Shown here: one piece after another, positions 35,098 to 43,233 of the stretch | Layout of the letters: each line of letters begins with the position of its first letter | How positions within the stretch are numbered: the first letter of the stretch is position 1 | Source of the DNA: Roseiarcus sp037446355 | Lineage (GTDB): Bacteria > Pseudomonadota > Alphaproteobacteria > Rhizobiales > Beijerinckiaceae | Direction: 5' to 3' | Length of the DNA: 64,000 nt | Assembly: GCA_037446355.1 (NCBI GenBank) | Contig: JBBIIT010000008.1 | Span: 1 to 64,000 of the forward strand | The notes under the pieces: model-generated | Told to the model about the DNA's origin: nothing | The model's database searches: none | The model's input: only the letters and a program-made list of their open reading frames with translations | Position numbers and translations under genes: made by a program

Positions 35098-36378
35098 ATG
35101 CTGGAGCCGCGCGCTTTCCTGACGAGCCTGTTTCAGGCGGCGATCGACGCCGCGTCGCCCGCCAAGCGCGTCGCCGCATTTCTGCCGCCGCGACCCAAAG
35201 GGCGCACGATCGTCGTCGGCGCCGGCAAGGCGGCTGCGGCGATGGCGGCGGCAGTCGAGGCGGCCTGGGACGGGCCGCTCGAAGGGCTCGTCGTCACTCG
35301 ATATGGTCACGGCGCCCCGACGCGACGGATCGAAGTCGTCGAGGCTTCCCATCCGGTGCCCGACGCGGCCGGCGAGCGGGCGGCGCAGCGCATCCTCGAA
35401 AGCGTGCGCGGCCTGACTTCGGACGATCTCGTGCTGTGCCTGATCTCGGGCGGGGGTTCGGCGCTGCTCGCCGCGCCCGCGCCGGGTCTGACGCTCGACG
35501 ATAAGCGCGCGATCAATCGGGAATTGCTCAGGAGCGGCGCCGACATCGGCGAAATGAACTGCGTGCGCAAGCATCTTTCGGCCGTCAAGGGCGGGCGGCT
35601 CGCGCTCGCCGCCGCGCCGGCGCGCGTCGTCAGCCTGATCATTTCCGACGTGCCGGGCGACGATCTCTCGATCATTGCTTCCGGCCCGACTGTCGCCGAC
35701 CCCTCGACCTCCGCGGAGGCGTTGGCGATTCTCCGCCGCTATTCCATTGCGACGCCGTCCGAAGTCGTCGCACGCTTGCAAAGCGAGGATTCAGAGACCC
35801 CGAAGCCCGGCGACTCCCGCCTTCGCGGTGTCGCCAACATCCTCATCGCCACGCCTCAGATGTCGCTCGAGGCCGCGGCGGCGAGCGCCAGCGCTCGGGG
35901 CGTAACGCCCGTGCTGCTCGGCGACGCCATCGAGGGAGAAGCGCGGGAAGTCGGCAAGGTGATGGCCGGAATTGCGCACTCCGCCGCGTGTCACGGCGCA
36001 CCGGCGCGGGCGCCCTGCGTTCTGCTTTCGGGCGGCGAGACGACAGTGGCGGTGCGAGGGCGGGGGCGGGGCGGACGCAATGCCGAATTCCTGCTCGGCC
36101 TCGCGCTCGCGCTCGATGGCGAGCCAGGCGTCTTCGCCATCGCCGGCGACACCGACGGCATCGACGGCAGCGAGCACAACGCCGGCGCGATCGTCACGCC
36201 CGATACGCTCGCCCGCGCCGACGCGCTCTCTCTGAAGCCGCGCGAAAGCCTCGCGAACAACGACGCCTATTCCCTGTTCGCCGCGCTCGGCGATCTCGTC
36301 GTGACCGGGCCGACGCTGACCAACGTCAACGATTTTCGCGCCATTCTCATTACAAATCATAACGACAATTCGAATTGA
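35098..36378 (+). CDS. Glycerate 2-kinase (MOFRL type)
   Basis: 426 residues. N-terminal DUF4147 part: GRTIVVGAGKAAAAMAAAVE, EASHPVPDAAGERAAQRILE, LCLISGGGSALLAAPAPGLT, MNCVRKHLSAVKGGRLA and ISDVPGDDLSIIASGPTVAD. The C-terminal MOFRL domain has CVLLSGGETTVAVRG, GRGGRNAEFLLGLALAL and AGDTDGIDGSEHNAGAIV. These enzymes form 2-phosphoglycerate from D-glycerate. In methylotrophs this step (gckA) completes the serine cycle; in others it serves glyoxylate or tartrate use (ttuD). The window does not show which. It faces the D-2-hydroxyacid dehydrogenase. Confidence 0.92.
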   Translation: MLEPRAFLTSLFQAAIDAASPAKRVAAFLPPRPKGRTIVVGAGKAAAAMAAAVEAAWDGPLEGLVVTRYGHGAPTRRIEVVEASHPVPDAAGERAAQRILESVRGLTSDDLVLCLISGGGSALLAAPAPGLTLDDKRAINRELLRSGADIGEMNCVRKHLSAVKGGRLALAAAPARVVSLIISDVPGDDLSIIASGPTVADPSTSAEALAILRRYSIATPSEVVARLQSEDSETPKPGDSRLRGVANILIATPQMSLEAAAASASARGVTPVLLGDAIEGEAREVGKVMAGIAHSAACHGAPARAPCVLLSGGETTVAVRGRGRGGRNAEFLLGLALALDGEPGVFAIAGDTDGIDGSEHNAGAIVTPDTLARADALSLKPRESLANNDAYSLFAALGDLVVTGPTLTNVNDFRAILITNHNDNSN

Positions 36379-36439
36379 CGGCGGCTGCCCGAAATGCTCC
36401 CCATCGCCGGACTTGAAGGCATGACGATCGAGGCCGAAT

Positions 36440-38485
36440 TTGACCGCTGATCCCGAAAATCCCCTGCTCGCCGAATGGACCGGGCCCTTCGGCGCGCCGC
36501 CGTTCAGCGCCATCCGCGCCGAGCATTTCCGTCCGGCCTTCGCGGTCGCCGTCGAGCGACGCAAAGAGGACATCGAGGCGATCAGGAACAACCCCGCTCC
36601 GGCCGATTTCGCGAATACGATCCTGGCGCTGGAACGGGCCGGCGCGGAACTCGACCGCGTCGAGCGCGTGTTCTTTCATTTGGTCGGGGCCGACAGCAAC
36701 GAAGAACTCGAAGCGATCGAAACCGAAATGGCGCCCAAGCTCGCGCGCGAGCACCAAGCGACCTATCTTGACGATGTCCTGTTTCAGCGCGTCGAATTGA
36801 TTTACGCCGCGCGCGATGAGCTCGACGCGGAGGCGCGGCGGCTGGTCGAGCGCTATCGTCTGGCCTTCACGCGCGCGGGCGCTGGGCTTGACGCGCGAAG
36901 GAAAGCGCGGCTCGCCGAAATCGGCGAGCGGCTAGCGAGTCTGGGCGCGTCTTTTGGCCAGAACGTACTGGCCGATGAGAAGGCGTTCCTGTTGCGGCTC
37001 GAAAGCCCGGACGATCTCGAAGGCCTGCCGCCCGAATTCCTGGCGGCGGCCGCGCGTCTCGCCCAAGAGCGCGGCTATCCCGGCGGACATGCGGTGACGT
37101 TGTCGCGTTCCTCGTTCGAACCGTTCATGCAATTCTCGGCGCGTCGCGATCTTCGCGAGAAGCTCTTCCGAGCGTTCGTCGCGCGCGGCGCCAACCCGGG
37201 CGCGCATGACAACCGCGCCGTGATGGCCGAGACCGTGCGCTTGCGGGCGGAGAAAGCGCGATGGTTGGGCTACGAGAATTTCGCGCAGTTCCGGCTCGAC
37301 GACACGATGGCCAAGACGCCCGCGGCGGCGAAGGAACTGCTCGATCAAGTATGGAAGCCCGCGCGCGCGCAGGCCTTGCGCGAGGCTGCGGCGCTACAGG
37401 AAATGGTCGTCGCCGACGGTCGCAACTTCGAACTCATGCCTTGGGACTGGCGCTATTATGCCGAGAAACGCCGGCAGGCTCTCTACGCGTTCGACGAAGG
37501 CGCCTTGAAGGCGCATCTGCCGCTGGAGCGCGTCATCGCCGCCGCCTTCCACGTCGCGCACCGGCTGTTCGGCGTGTCGTTCGAGGAGCGCCGCGACGTC
37601 GACTTGCCGCACGGCGACGCGCGCGCCTGGAGCGTCAGCGACGCGAATGGCGCGCCGATCGCGCTCTTCATCGGCGATTATTTCGCAAGGCCCTCCAAAC
37701 ACAGCGGCGCCTGGATGTCGGCGATGCGCGATCAGAGCCGCTTCAACGGGCCGGTCTTGCCCATCGTGATGAACGTGATGAATTTCGCGCGCGGCGGCGC
37801 GGGCGAGGACTCGCTCCTCAGCCACGACGAAGCGCGAACTTTATTTCATGAGTTCGGCCATGCCTTGCACGGGATGATGTCCGACGTGGATTATCCGCGG
37901 CTATCGGGCACGCATGTCGCGCGCGATTTCGTCGAGTTCCCCTCGCAACTCTATGAGCATTGGTTGGACGAGCCTCAGATCCTGCGCGAATTCGCGCGCC
38001 ATCACCGGACCGGCGCGCCGATGCCGGAGGCGTTGCTCGACGCGCTCAACGCCGCGCGCCGCTATGGCCAGGCGTTCGCGACCGTCGAATTCGCCGCCTG
38101 CGCGTTCGTCGATCTCGCCCTGCACGGCGTTCCCGATCCCGGCGAAATCGACGTTCCCACGTTCGAAGCGCGCGAACTCGCAGCCCTTGAAATGCCTGCG
38201 CAAATCGCGCCACGCCACAGCGCGCCGCACTTCCAGCATATCTTCTCCGGCGAGGGATATTCGGCCGGCTATTACAGCTATCTCTGGTCGGAGGCGCTCG
38301 ACGCCGACGGCTTCGAAGCGTTCAAGGCGAGCGGCGACATTTTCGATCCCGCGCTCGCCGAGCGACTGAAGCGATACGTCTACGCCGCCGGCAATACGCG
38401 CGCCCCCGACGAAGCCTACGCCGCGTTTCGCGGGCGCGCGCCCAGTACGGAAGCTCTGCTGCGCAAGCGTGGATTCGCCGCCTAG
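36440..38485 (+). CDS. M3 family zinc metallopeptidase (oligopeptidase A / Dcp type)
   Basis: 681 residues from a TTG at 36440 (MTADPENPLLAEWTGPFGAP). Zinc motif FHEFGHALHGMMS (HExxH type with the M3 lengthening), plus GTHVARDFVEFPSQLYEHWL, which supplies the third ligand Glu. SGEGYSAGYYSYLWSEALDA is the conserved Tyr/substrate region. The N-terminal domain is helical, as in the family. It degrades short peptides in the cytoplasm; absence of a signal peptide supports this. It follows glycerate kinase after 61 bases and converges on the AIM24-like gene. Confidence 0.93.
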   Translation: MTADPENPLLAEWTGPFGAPPFSAIRAEHFRPAFAVAVERRKEDIEAIRNNPAPADFANTILALERAGAELDRVERVFFHLVGADSNEELEAIETEMAPKLAREHQATYLDDVLFQRVELIYAARDELDAEARRLVERYRLAFTRAGAGLDARRKARLAEIGERLASLGASFGQNVLADEKAFLLRLESPDDLEGLPPEFLAAAARLAQERGYPGGHAVTLSRSSFEPFMQFSARRDLREKLFRAFVARGANPGAHDNRAVMAETVRLRAEKARWLGYENFAQFRLDDTMAKTPAAAKELLDQVWKPARAQALREAAALQEMVVADGRNFELMPWDWRYYAEKRRQALYAFDEGALKAHLPLERVIAAAFHVAHRLFGVSFEERRDVDLPHGDARAWSVSDANGAPIALFIGDYFARPSKHSGAWMSAMRDQSRFNGPVLPIVMNVMNFARGGAGEDSLLSHDEARTLFHEFGHALHGMMSDVDYPRLSGTHVARDFVEFPSQLYEHWLDEPQILREFARHHRTGAPMPEALLDALNAARRYGQAFATVEFAACAFVDLALHGVPDPGEIDVPTFEARELAALEMPAQIAPRHSAPHFQHIFSGEGYSAGYYSYLWSEALDADGFEAFKASGDIFDPALAERLKRYVYAAGNTRAPDEAYAAFRGRAPSTEALLRKRGFAA

Positions 38486-38494
38486 ACGCCTTCC

Positions 38495-39274
38495 TCAGGA
38501 GTCGTTGCCGCCGAACAGCGAACCGAGCAGCCCGCCCGCGGCGCCGAGCGCGGCGCCGGCGGCGACCGTGCCGGCGGCCGAATTGGCGCCGGTGTCGCCG
38601 CTCGTTTTCGGCAGATAGCGGCCGATCTCCTCCGCCAGATTGAGAATCGGCATGCTTTGCAGCCAGATGTGGCCGGGTCCGGTGAGCGTGGCGAGGAACA
38701 GGCCTTCCCCACCGAACAATATGTTCTTGAAACCGCTGACCATCTGAATGTCGAAACCGACGCTCGGCTCGAACACGCCGACATGGCCGGCGTGGACGAG
38801 CAGTTTTTCGCCCGCCGCCAGATCGCGCTCGACGAGTTCGCCCGAGAGATCGAGCCAGACGACGCCTGGCCCCGTGACTTTTTGCAGGATGAAGCCGTCG
38901 CCGCCAAAGAAGCCGGCCCCGAGCCGCTTCTGCCACGCAAGTTCCAATGTCACGGTCTTTTGCGCGACCAGGAATGTCTCCTTGCGACAGATCAGCGATT
39001 GGCCCGGCTGCAACAGCGCGGGAACGATAGTTCCGGGAAAGCGTGGCGCGAACGCGACGTGACCGGCGCCGCGCGCGGTGAAATCGGTTATGAAGAACGA
39101 TCCGCCGCCGAACGAACGTTTGAGGCCGGCGAGAAGGCCGCCGCCGGTGTGAGTGTCCATCGCGATCTGATCGTTCATCCAGGCCATCGTATTGGTCTGG
39201 CTATAGACGGTTTCGCCGGGCGCGAGATCGATCGCCACGGTCTGCATGATGTTACCGGAAATCTCGTAGCGCAT
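38495..39274 (-). CDS. TIGR00266 / AIM24 family protein
   Basis: 259 residues. MRYEISGNIMQTVAIDLAPG and ETVYSQTNTMAWMNDQIAMD, then GLKRSFGGGSFFITDFTARG, are the standard opening of this family. FFGGDGFILQKVTGPGVVWL is the repeat in its beta-barrel. A glycine/alanine-rich tail ends GLLGSLFGGNDS. The protein is soluble and of unknown function; the fold resembles TRAP-like barrels. It converges with the M3 peptidase with nine bases between stops and shows no operon partner. Confidence 0.88.
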   Translation of the reverse strand: MRYEISGNIMQTVAIDLAPGETVYSQTNTMAWMNDQIAMDTHTGGGLLAGLKRSFGGGSFFITDFTARGAGHVAFAPRFPGTIVPALLQPGQSLICRKETFLVAQKTVTLELAWQKRLGAGFFGGDGFILQKVTGPGVVWLDLSGELVERDLAAGEKLLVHAGHVGVFEPSVGFDIQMVSGFKNILFGGEGLFLATLTGPGHIWLQSMPILNLAEEIGRYLPKTSGDTGANSAAGTVAAGAALGAAGGLLGSLFGGNDS

Positions 39275-39368
39275 GTGTCGCTCCCCAAAGGACGCCGGCG
39301 CGGCGCGCGGCGCGGATTAAGCCGCAAATCCGTGCAAATGGATAGAGCCGCCGTGTGTTTTGAATCGC

Positions 39369-39800
39369 TTAATCGTCGGGCACTGCGATGCGCGAGCCAT
39401 CCGGCCCCGCCCTTACGTCGAGCCGCCCCGCCGCGCGAAGGCGCGTCCAGTCCTCGCGCGCGATGAGGGCGACGGGGCAGGCGCGGCCGTAAAGCTCGGC
39501 CGCCGCGAGCGCGCCGACGACGACGATGCCGTCGCGCTTCAACAGCAGGATCGCGGCGGGGCCGACGCCCACCCGCAACGCTTCGGCGAGCGCGGCGCTG
39601 CCCGAACTCGATCCGCGTCCGGCCGGCATCATCAGCACGCGGCCGGTGACTTGCTCGCCGACCTGCGGGTGCCAACGGTCGATGATGCGGCCTGTTTTCA
39701 CATCCAGTCCGCCCCAGAAACTCAGGGGCTCGTCGAGCGCGAGCGGCGCGCCCGTCGCCGCTCCTTGCGCGAGCGTTTGGCCGGCGACGAACACGCTCAC
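39369..39800 (-). CDS. Aconitase X swivel-domain subunit (DUF126)
   Basis: 143 residues from a GTG at 39800 that overlaps the large-subunit stop as GTGA. The sequence LDEPLSFWGGLDVKTGRIID, RWHPQVGEQVTGRVLMMPAG and RGSSSGSAALAEALR is diagnostic of the swivel domain, where the GSSSGS loop binds substrate. It works with the large subunit just upstream. In alphaproteobacteria the known activity of such pairs is cis-3-hydroxy-L-proline dehydration; no other hydroxyproline gene is close, so the substrate stays open. Confidence 0.88.
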   Translation of the reverse strand: MSVFVAGQTLAQGAATGAPLALDEPLSFWGGLDVKTGRIIDRWHPQVGEQVTGRVLMMPAGRGSSSGSAALAEALRVGVGPAAILLLKRDGIVVVGALAAAELYGRACPVALIAREDWTRLRAAGRLDVRAGPDGSRIAVPDD

Positions 39801-41038
39801 AGGCGCGTCACTCGGCCGGCGCGCGCCGAAGCGACGCATTCTCGCAGCGAGCCGAACGCCACCTCGGCGCCCAGATTGCCCGGCGCGTAATAGGCGCATT
39901 TGCCCGAATTGGTCATGATCGCCCGCTGGCCATCGCGCATCAATTTGGTGACATAGGTGCAAGTGTCGACGACGAGGATGACGCCGGCGGCTTGCAACTT
40001 CTCCTCCCAACCGCGAGCGCGCAGCGCCTCCAGCGTTTCGCGATTGCAATTGATCCAGATTTCGACGCGCGGCTTCTCGCCTTCGAGCAACGGCGTCAGG
40101 CGCGCGAATTCGCCGATCGAGAAATGCGGCGTGCCGAGCGTCACCGCGTCTATCGGGGCGCCGTCGCGAATCGTCGAAAGGCTCCGAGCCGCCTCGCGCA
40201 GATCATCGGCGGTGAAACGCACGACGCGCTCGGGCGCGAGGCCGGCGAAGGCCGCGTCGAGCGTCGGCGCTTCCGGGGTGAGGCCGATGGCGTGAAACAG
40301 CGCGACGGCGCCGGACGAAGCTGCGGCCGCGCCAAGCGCCTTCAGATCGTCCTCGCACGTCGTTGCGGGCAGCCCCGAAATCGCCGGCACGCCTTCGCCC
40401 AAGCGCCCGACAAGATGGCCGACGGCTACGCACGCAAGCTCCGCGCCGTCCCATTCGGCGGGAATATCGACGATCTCGACAAGAATGCGCGCGCGCCGGT
40501 TGGCGCCGATATGCAGCCCGAACTCGGGCGCGCGTCCGGTCATCGCGCAACTCAAGTCGATGAAGTCGCCGTAGCGTTCGGTGCGCGCGCCGATCACAGA
40601 ATTGGCGAATACGATCGCGTTCGACTCGCCCCAGGCGATCTGCGCGCCGAAGCGAGGACGATGCCGGGTCTGATAGGGAGCGCAGGTGAAGGTCGGCAGG
40701 CAGCCGAGCGCGAGATGGGCCTGCATCAGGCGCCGGCCGTTCGCGCCAAGTTGCGCGTCGCCGCGAAAAAGATCGGGATGCAGGAGATCGACCGATCCCA
40801 CATTTAGCGTCGTGGGCGCGCGCACGCGCCCGCCGAGCGCGATCAGGCGTTCGACGAAATCGAGGCTGGCCTTACCGAGATAAAGGCAGCCGTCGACATG
40901 CGCGGCCTCGATGTCGAGAAAGCGCCGGGCGCCGACCGCCTCGGCGAACTTGGCCAGCAGTCGCATAGCAAAAGCGGCGGCTTCGCCATGCGCACCCGCG
41001 AGCAGTTCGGCATCGAAAGCGGTGAGTTCGAGCGGCAT
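39797..41038 (-). CDS. Aconitase X catalytic subunit (DUF521)
   Basis: 413 residues. Visible patterns are IEAAHVDGCLYLGKASLDFV, RVRAPTTLNVGSVDLLHPD, FTCAPYQTRHRPRFGAQIAW, GESNAIVFANSVIGARTERY, VDTCTYVTKLMRDG and TNSGKCAYYAPGNLGAEVAF. The cysteines in CTC/TCT/GKC positions can bind an iron-sulphur cluster as in aconitases. The likely reaction is dehydration of a hydroxyacid or hydroxyproline. It is coupled to the swivel subunit by a four-base overlap. The 270 bases upstream (41039-41308), shared with the rhlE promoter, contain no gene I can support. Confidence 0.88.
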   Translation of the reverse strand: MPLELTAFDAELLAGAHGEAAAFAMRLLAKFAEAVGARRFLDIEAAHVDGCLYLGKASLDFVERLIALGGRVRAPTTLNVGSVDLLHPDLFRGDAQLGANGRRLMQAHLALGCLPTFTCAPYQTRHRPRFGAQIAWGESNAIVFANSVIGARTERYGDFIDLSCAMTGRAPEFGLHIGANRRARILVEIVDIPAEWDGAELACVAVGHLVGRLGEGVPAISGLPATTCEDDLKALGAAAASSGAVALFHAIGLTPEAPTLDAAFAGLAPERVVRFTADDLREAARSLSTIRDGAPIDAVTLGTPHFSIGEFARLTPLLEGEKPRVEIWINCNRETLEALRARGWEEKLQAAGVILVVDTCTYVTKLMRDGQRAIMTNSGKCAYYAPGNLGAEVAFGSLRECVASARAGRVTRL

Positions 41039-41308
41039 GATGACAGGCTAGGCGGCGGCGCGCGAAGCTGTCAAAGCGACGTGGCGACGCGATTTATCTT
41101 GACTTATTGCGCCGCATCATAGATAGCCCCACCACCGCAGATCACGCGGTCGATGCGCGCCGGCCGCGTGAAGGGCTTTGGTCCTCCTGCCGCGCGCCTT
41201 TTCGCGTTTCCCATCGACGCCCGGACACGCGGGGCGTTCCCTCTACTAAACCCTGGCCGCAGTTTCGCGCGAATTCGCGCGCTGGCGGCTGTTTGAAAGA
41301 CATCAACA

Positions 41309-42616
41309 TTGGATAATTTTCACGGCTTCGGCCTCGCCGAGCCCCTCCTGTCCGCGCTTACGAAACTCGGTTACGCCAAGCCGACCCCGATTCAGGCCAA
41401 GACGATCCCCGCGCTCATGCAGGGCCGCGACGTCGTCGGCATCGCCCAGACCGGCACCGGCAAGACCGCGGCTTTCGCGCTGCCGATCCTCAACAAACTG
41501 ATCGCCGATCCGCGCCCCGCGCCGCGCGGCGGCGCCAGAGCGCTCGTGCTCAGCCCGACGCGCGAACTCGCCAGCCAGATCGCGCAGAGTTTCCGCGATC
41601 TCTCCGCCGGCCTCGATTTCAAGATCGCGGTCATCTTCGGCGGCGTGCCGCATGGCGCGCAGATCAGGGCCTTGGGGCAGGGCCTTGACGTGCTAGTGGC
41701 GACGCCCGGCCGCCTGCTCGATCATCTCGACGCTCGGGTCGCGAACTTGCGCGGCGTCGAATTTCTGGTGCTCGACGAGGTCGATCAAATGCTCGATCTC
41801 GGCTTCGTCAAGCCGATCCGCCGCATCGTGCGCGAAATCCCGAAAGTCCGGCAGAACCTCTTTTTCTCGGCGACGATGCCGAGCGACATTCGCGCGCTGG
41901 CGGGCGAATTGCTGCGCGATCCCGTCGAGGTCGCGGTGACGCCCGTCGCCAAGACCGCCGACCGGGTCGATCAGAGCGTCATTCTGGTCGACGCGGCGAA
42001 GAAGCGCGACATGCTGGTCGAACTCTTCAAGAACGCCGAGATGACGCGCACGATCGTCTTCACGCGGACCAAGCGCGGCGCGGACCGTGTCGCCAAGACG
42101 CTCGACGAGGCGGGAATCCTCGCCGCCGCGATCCATGGCAACAAAAGCCAGGGCCAGCGCGAGCGCGCGCTCGAAGCCTTCCGCGGCGGCCGGACGCGCG
42201 CTTTGGTGGCGACCGACATAGCCGCGCGCGGCATCGACATCGACGGCGTCAGCCATGTCGTGAATTTTGAATTGCCTGAGGTCGCCGAGGCCTATGTTCA
42301 TCGCATCGGCCGCACCGCTCGCGCCGGCAAGGCGGGGGAGGCGATTTCGTTCTGCGACCATGAAGAGCGCGATCTGCTGCGTGCGATCGAAAAGCTGACG
42401 AGGTTGCGCCTGCCGACGGAGGATCGGCGCGGCCCCAATGCGCCGCCGCCCGCGCCCATCGCCGCCCGTGATCCCTCCGCCCCGGCGCCGGAACGGCCCC
42501 ATCATGCGCCGCACCGCGATCCGCGCTCGGTTGGGCAGGCGGCGACGCGCGGTCGCCCGGGCCGTCGCTCGCGACCGGCCTATTCGTCGCAGAGGGCGCC
42601 GAACCGAGGCGCCTGA
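41309..42616 (+). CDS. DEAD-box RNA helicase (RhlE-like)
   Basis: 435 residues from a TTG at 41309 (MDNFHGFGLAEPLLSALTKL). Q motif GYAKPTPIQ, motif I AQTGTGKT, Ia PTRELASQ, II LDEVDQMLD, III SATMP, V ATDIAARGIDI and VI HRIGRTARAGK are in order. Motif II reads DEVD instead of DEAD, seen in a minority of RhlE-type enzymes. A basic, proline-rich C-terminal tail of about 65 residues (PPPAPIAARDPSAPAPER, GRPGRRSRPAY) probably binds RNA. It unwinds structured RNA in ribosome assembly or decay. Confidence 0.92.
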   Translation: MDNFHGFGLAEPLLSALTKLGYAKPTPIQAKTIPALMQGRDVVGIAQTGTGKTAAFALPILNKLIADPRPAPRGGARALVLSPTRELASQIAQSFRDLSAGLDFKIAVIFGGVPHGAQIRALGQGLDVLVATPGRLLDHLDARVANLRGVEFLVLDEVDQMLDLGFVKPIRRIVREIPKVRQNLFFSATMPSDIRALAGELLRDPVEVAVTPVAKTADRVDQSVILVDAAKKRDMLVELFKNAEMTRTIVFTRTKRGADRVAKTLDEAGILAAAIHGNKSQGQRERALEAFRGGRTRALVATDIAARGIDIDGVSHVVNFELPEVAEAYVHRIGRTARAGKAGEAISFCDHEERDLLRAIEKLTRLRLPTEDRRGPNAPPPAPIAARDPSAPAPERPHHAPHRDPRSVGQAATRGRPGRRSRPAYSSQRAPNRGA

Positions 42617-42655
42617 ATCGAAACATCGAACTATTCGGCGTCGAAAATAGCAAAA

Positions 42656-42679
42656 GCCGCCCGGGGCTCCCCGAGCGGC
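42656..42679 (-). terminator. Intrinsic terminator after the Flp pilin gene
   Basis: GCCGC-C-CGGGG and CCCCG-A-GCGGC form an eleven-base stem with one mismatch and a two-base loop. On the minus strand it is followed by TTTTGCTATTTT, so it ends the pilin transcript about 57 bases after its stop. On the plus strand there is no T-run after it. Confidence 0.6.
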
Positions 42680-42736
42680 GCGTAACGATACCCTATCCTC
42701 GATAGTCCGCCTCCGGGCGGGCTGTTACGGCGTCCG

Positions 42737-42901
42737 TTATTTGAAAGCGGCGCTGATTTCGGAATACTCGCCGCTCAATTTCGTTCCGATATTGCCGACT
42801 ATCGTGACGATAGCCAGACCGATCATCGAAGCGAGCAAAGCGTATTCAATGGCCGTCGAGCCGCTGATGTCGAATAGAAACGTCTCAATATGCTTTTCCA
42901 T
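42737..42901 (-). CDS. Flp-type (type IVb) pilin
   Basis: 54 residues, starting MEKHIETFLFDISG with AGGGG before the ATG. The prepilin peptidase site is likely after Gly14: STAIEYALLASMIGLAIVTI follows with Glu at +5 and a hydrophobic stretch, then GTKLSGEYSEISAAFK. This is the size and pattern of Flp/Fap pilins that build tight-adherence pili. No cpa/tad secretion genes are nearby, so the pilin is an orphan here and would need a distant apparatus. It has its own terminator. Confidence 0.85.
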   Translation of the reverse strand: MEKHIETFLFDISGSTAIEYALLASMIGLAIVTIVGNIGTKLSGEYSEISAAFK

Positions 42902-43233
42902 GAATTCGCCCCTGACGGGATGAGGGAGGATACGCTTGTTTTTGGCGGTTCAATGTTAGCTCACGGGCAATCTACCGCCCAATTCCTACCGAAATCCGAA
43001 AATCACTCTCGAAACCCGGGGTGAATAGAGACAGCAGTATAGGTAGGTAACAAAATTATGAATCGGCGACAGGACTCACGCGTCTGTCTCGGATCCGCCC
43101 GACGGCGATAGTCTCGATTAGGCGTTAATTGATCTTTACTTTGCCATCCCGGTTTCTGCGCCGCCACAACGCTTCGGCGTCGATCTGAAGCTCGACAGGC
43201 GGCGCTCGCGCCGCCGCCGCGTCCGCTCCTCGT
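42902..43233. other. Intergenic region upstream of the Flp pilin gene and after maeB
   Basis: 332 bases without a gene, less GC-rich at 42930-43140. It must carry the pilin promoter on the minus strand, but I see no clear sigma-70 or sigma-54 match. The inverted repeat GGCGGCGC/GCGCCGCC at 43199-43216, 18 to 35 bases after the maeB stop, could end the maeB transcript, though no T-run follows. Confidence 0.4.
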
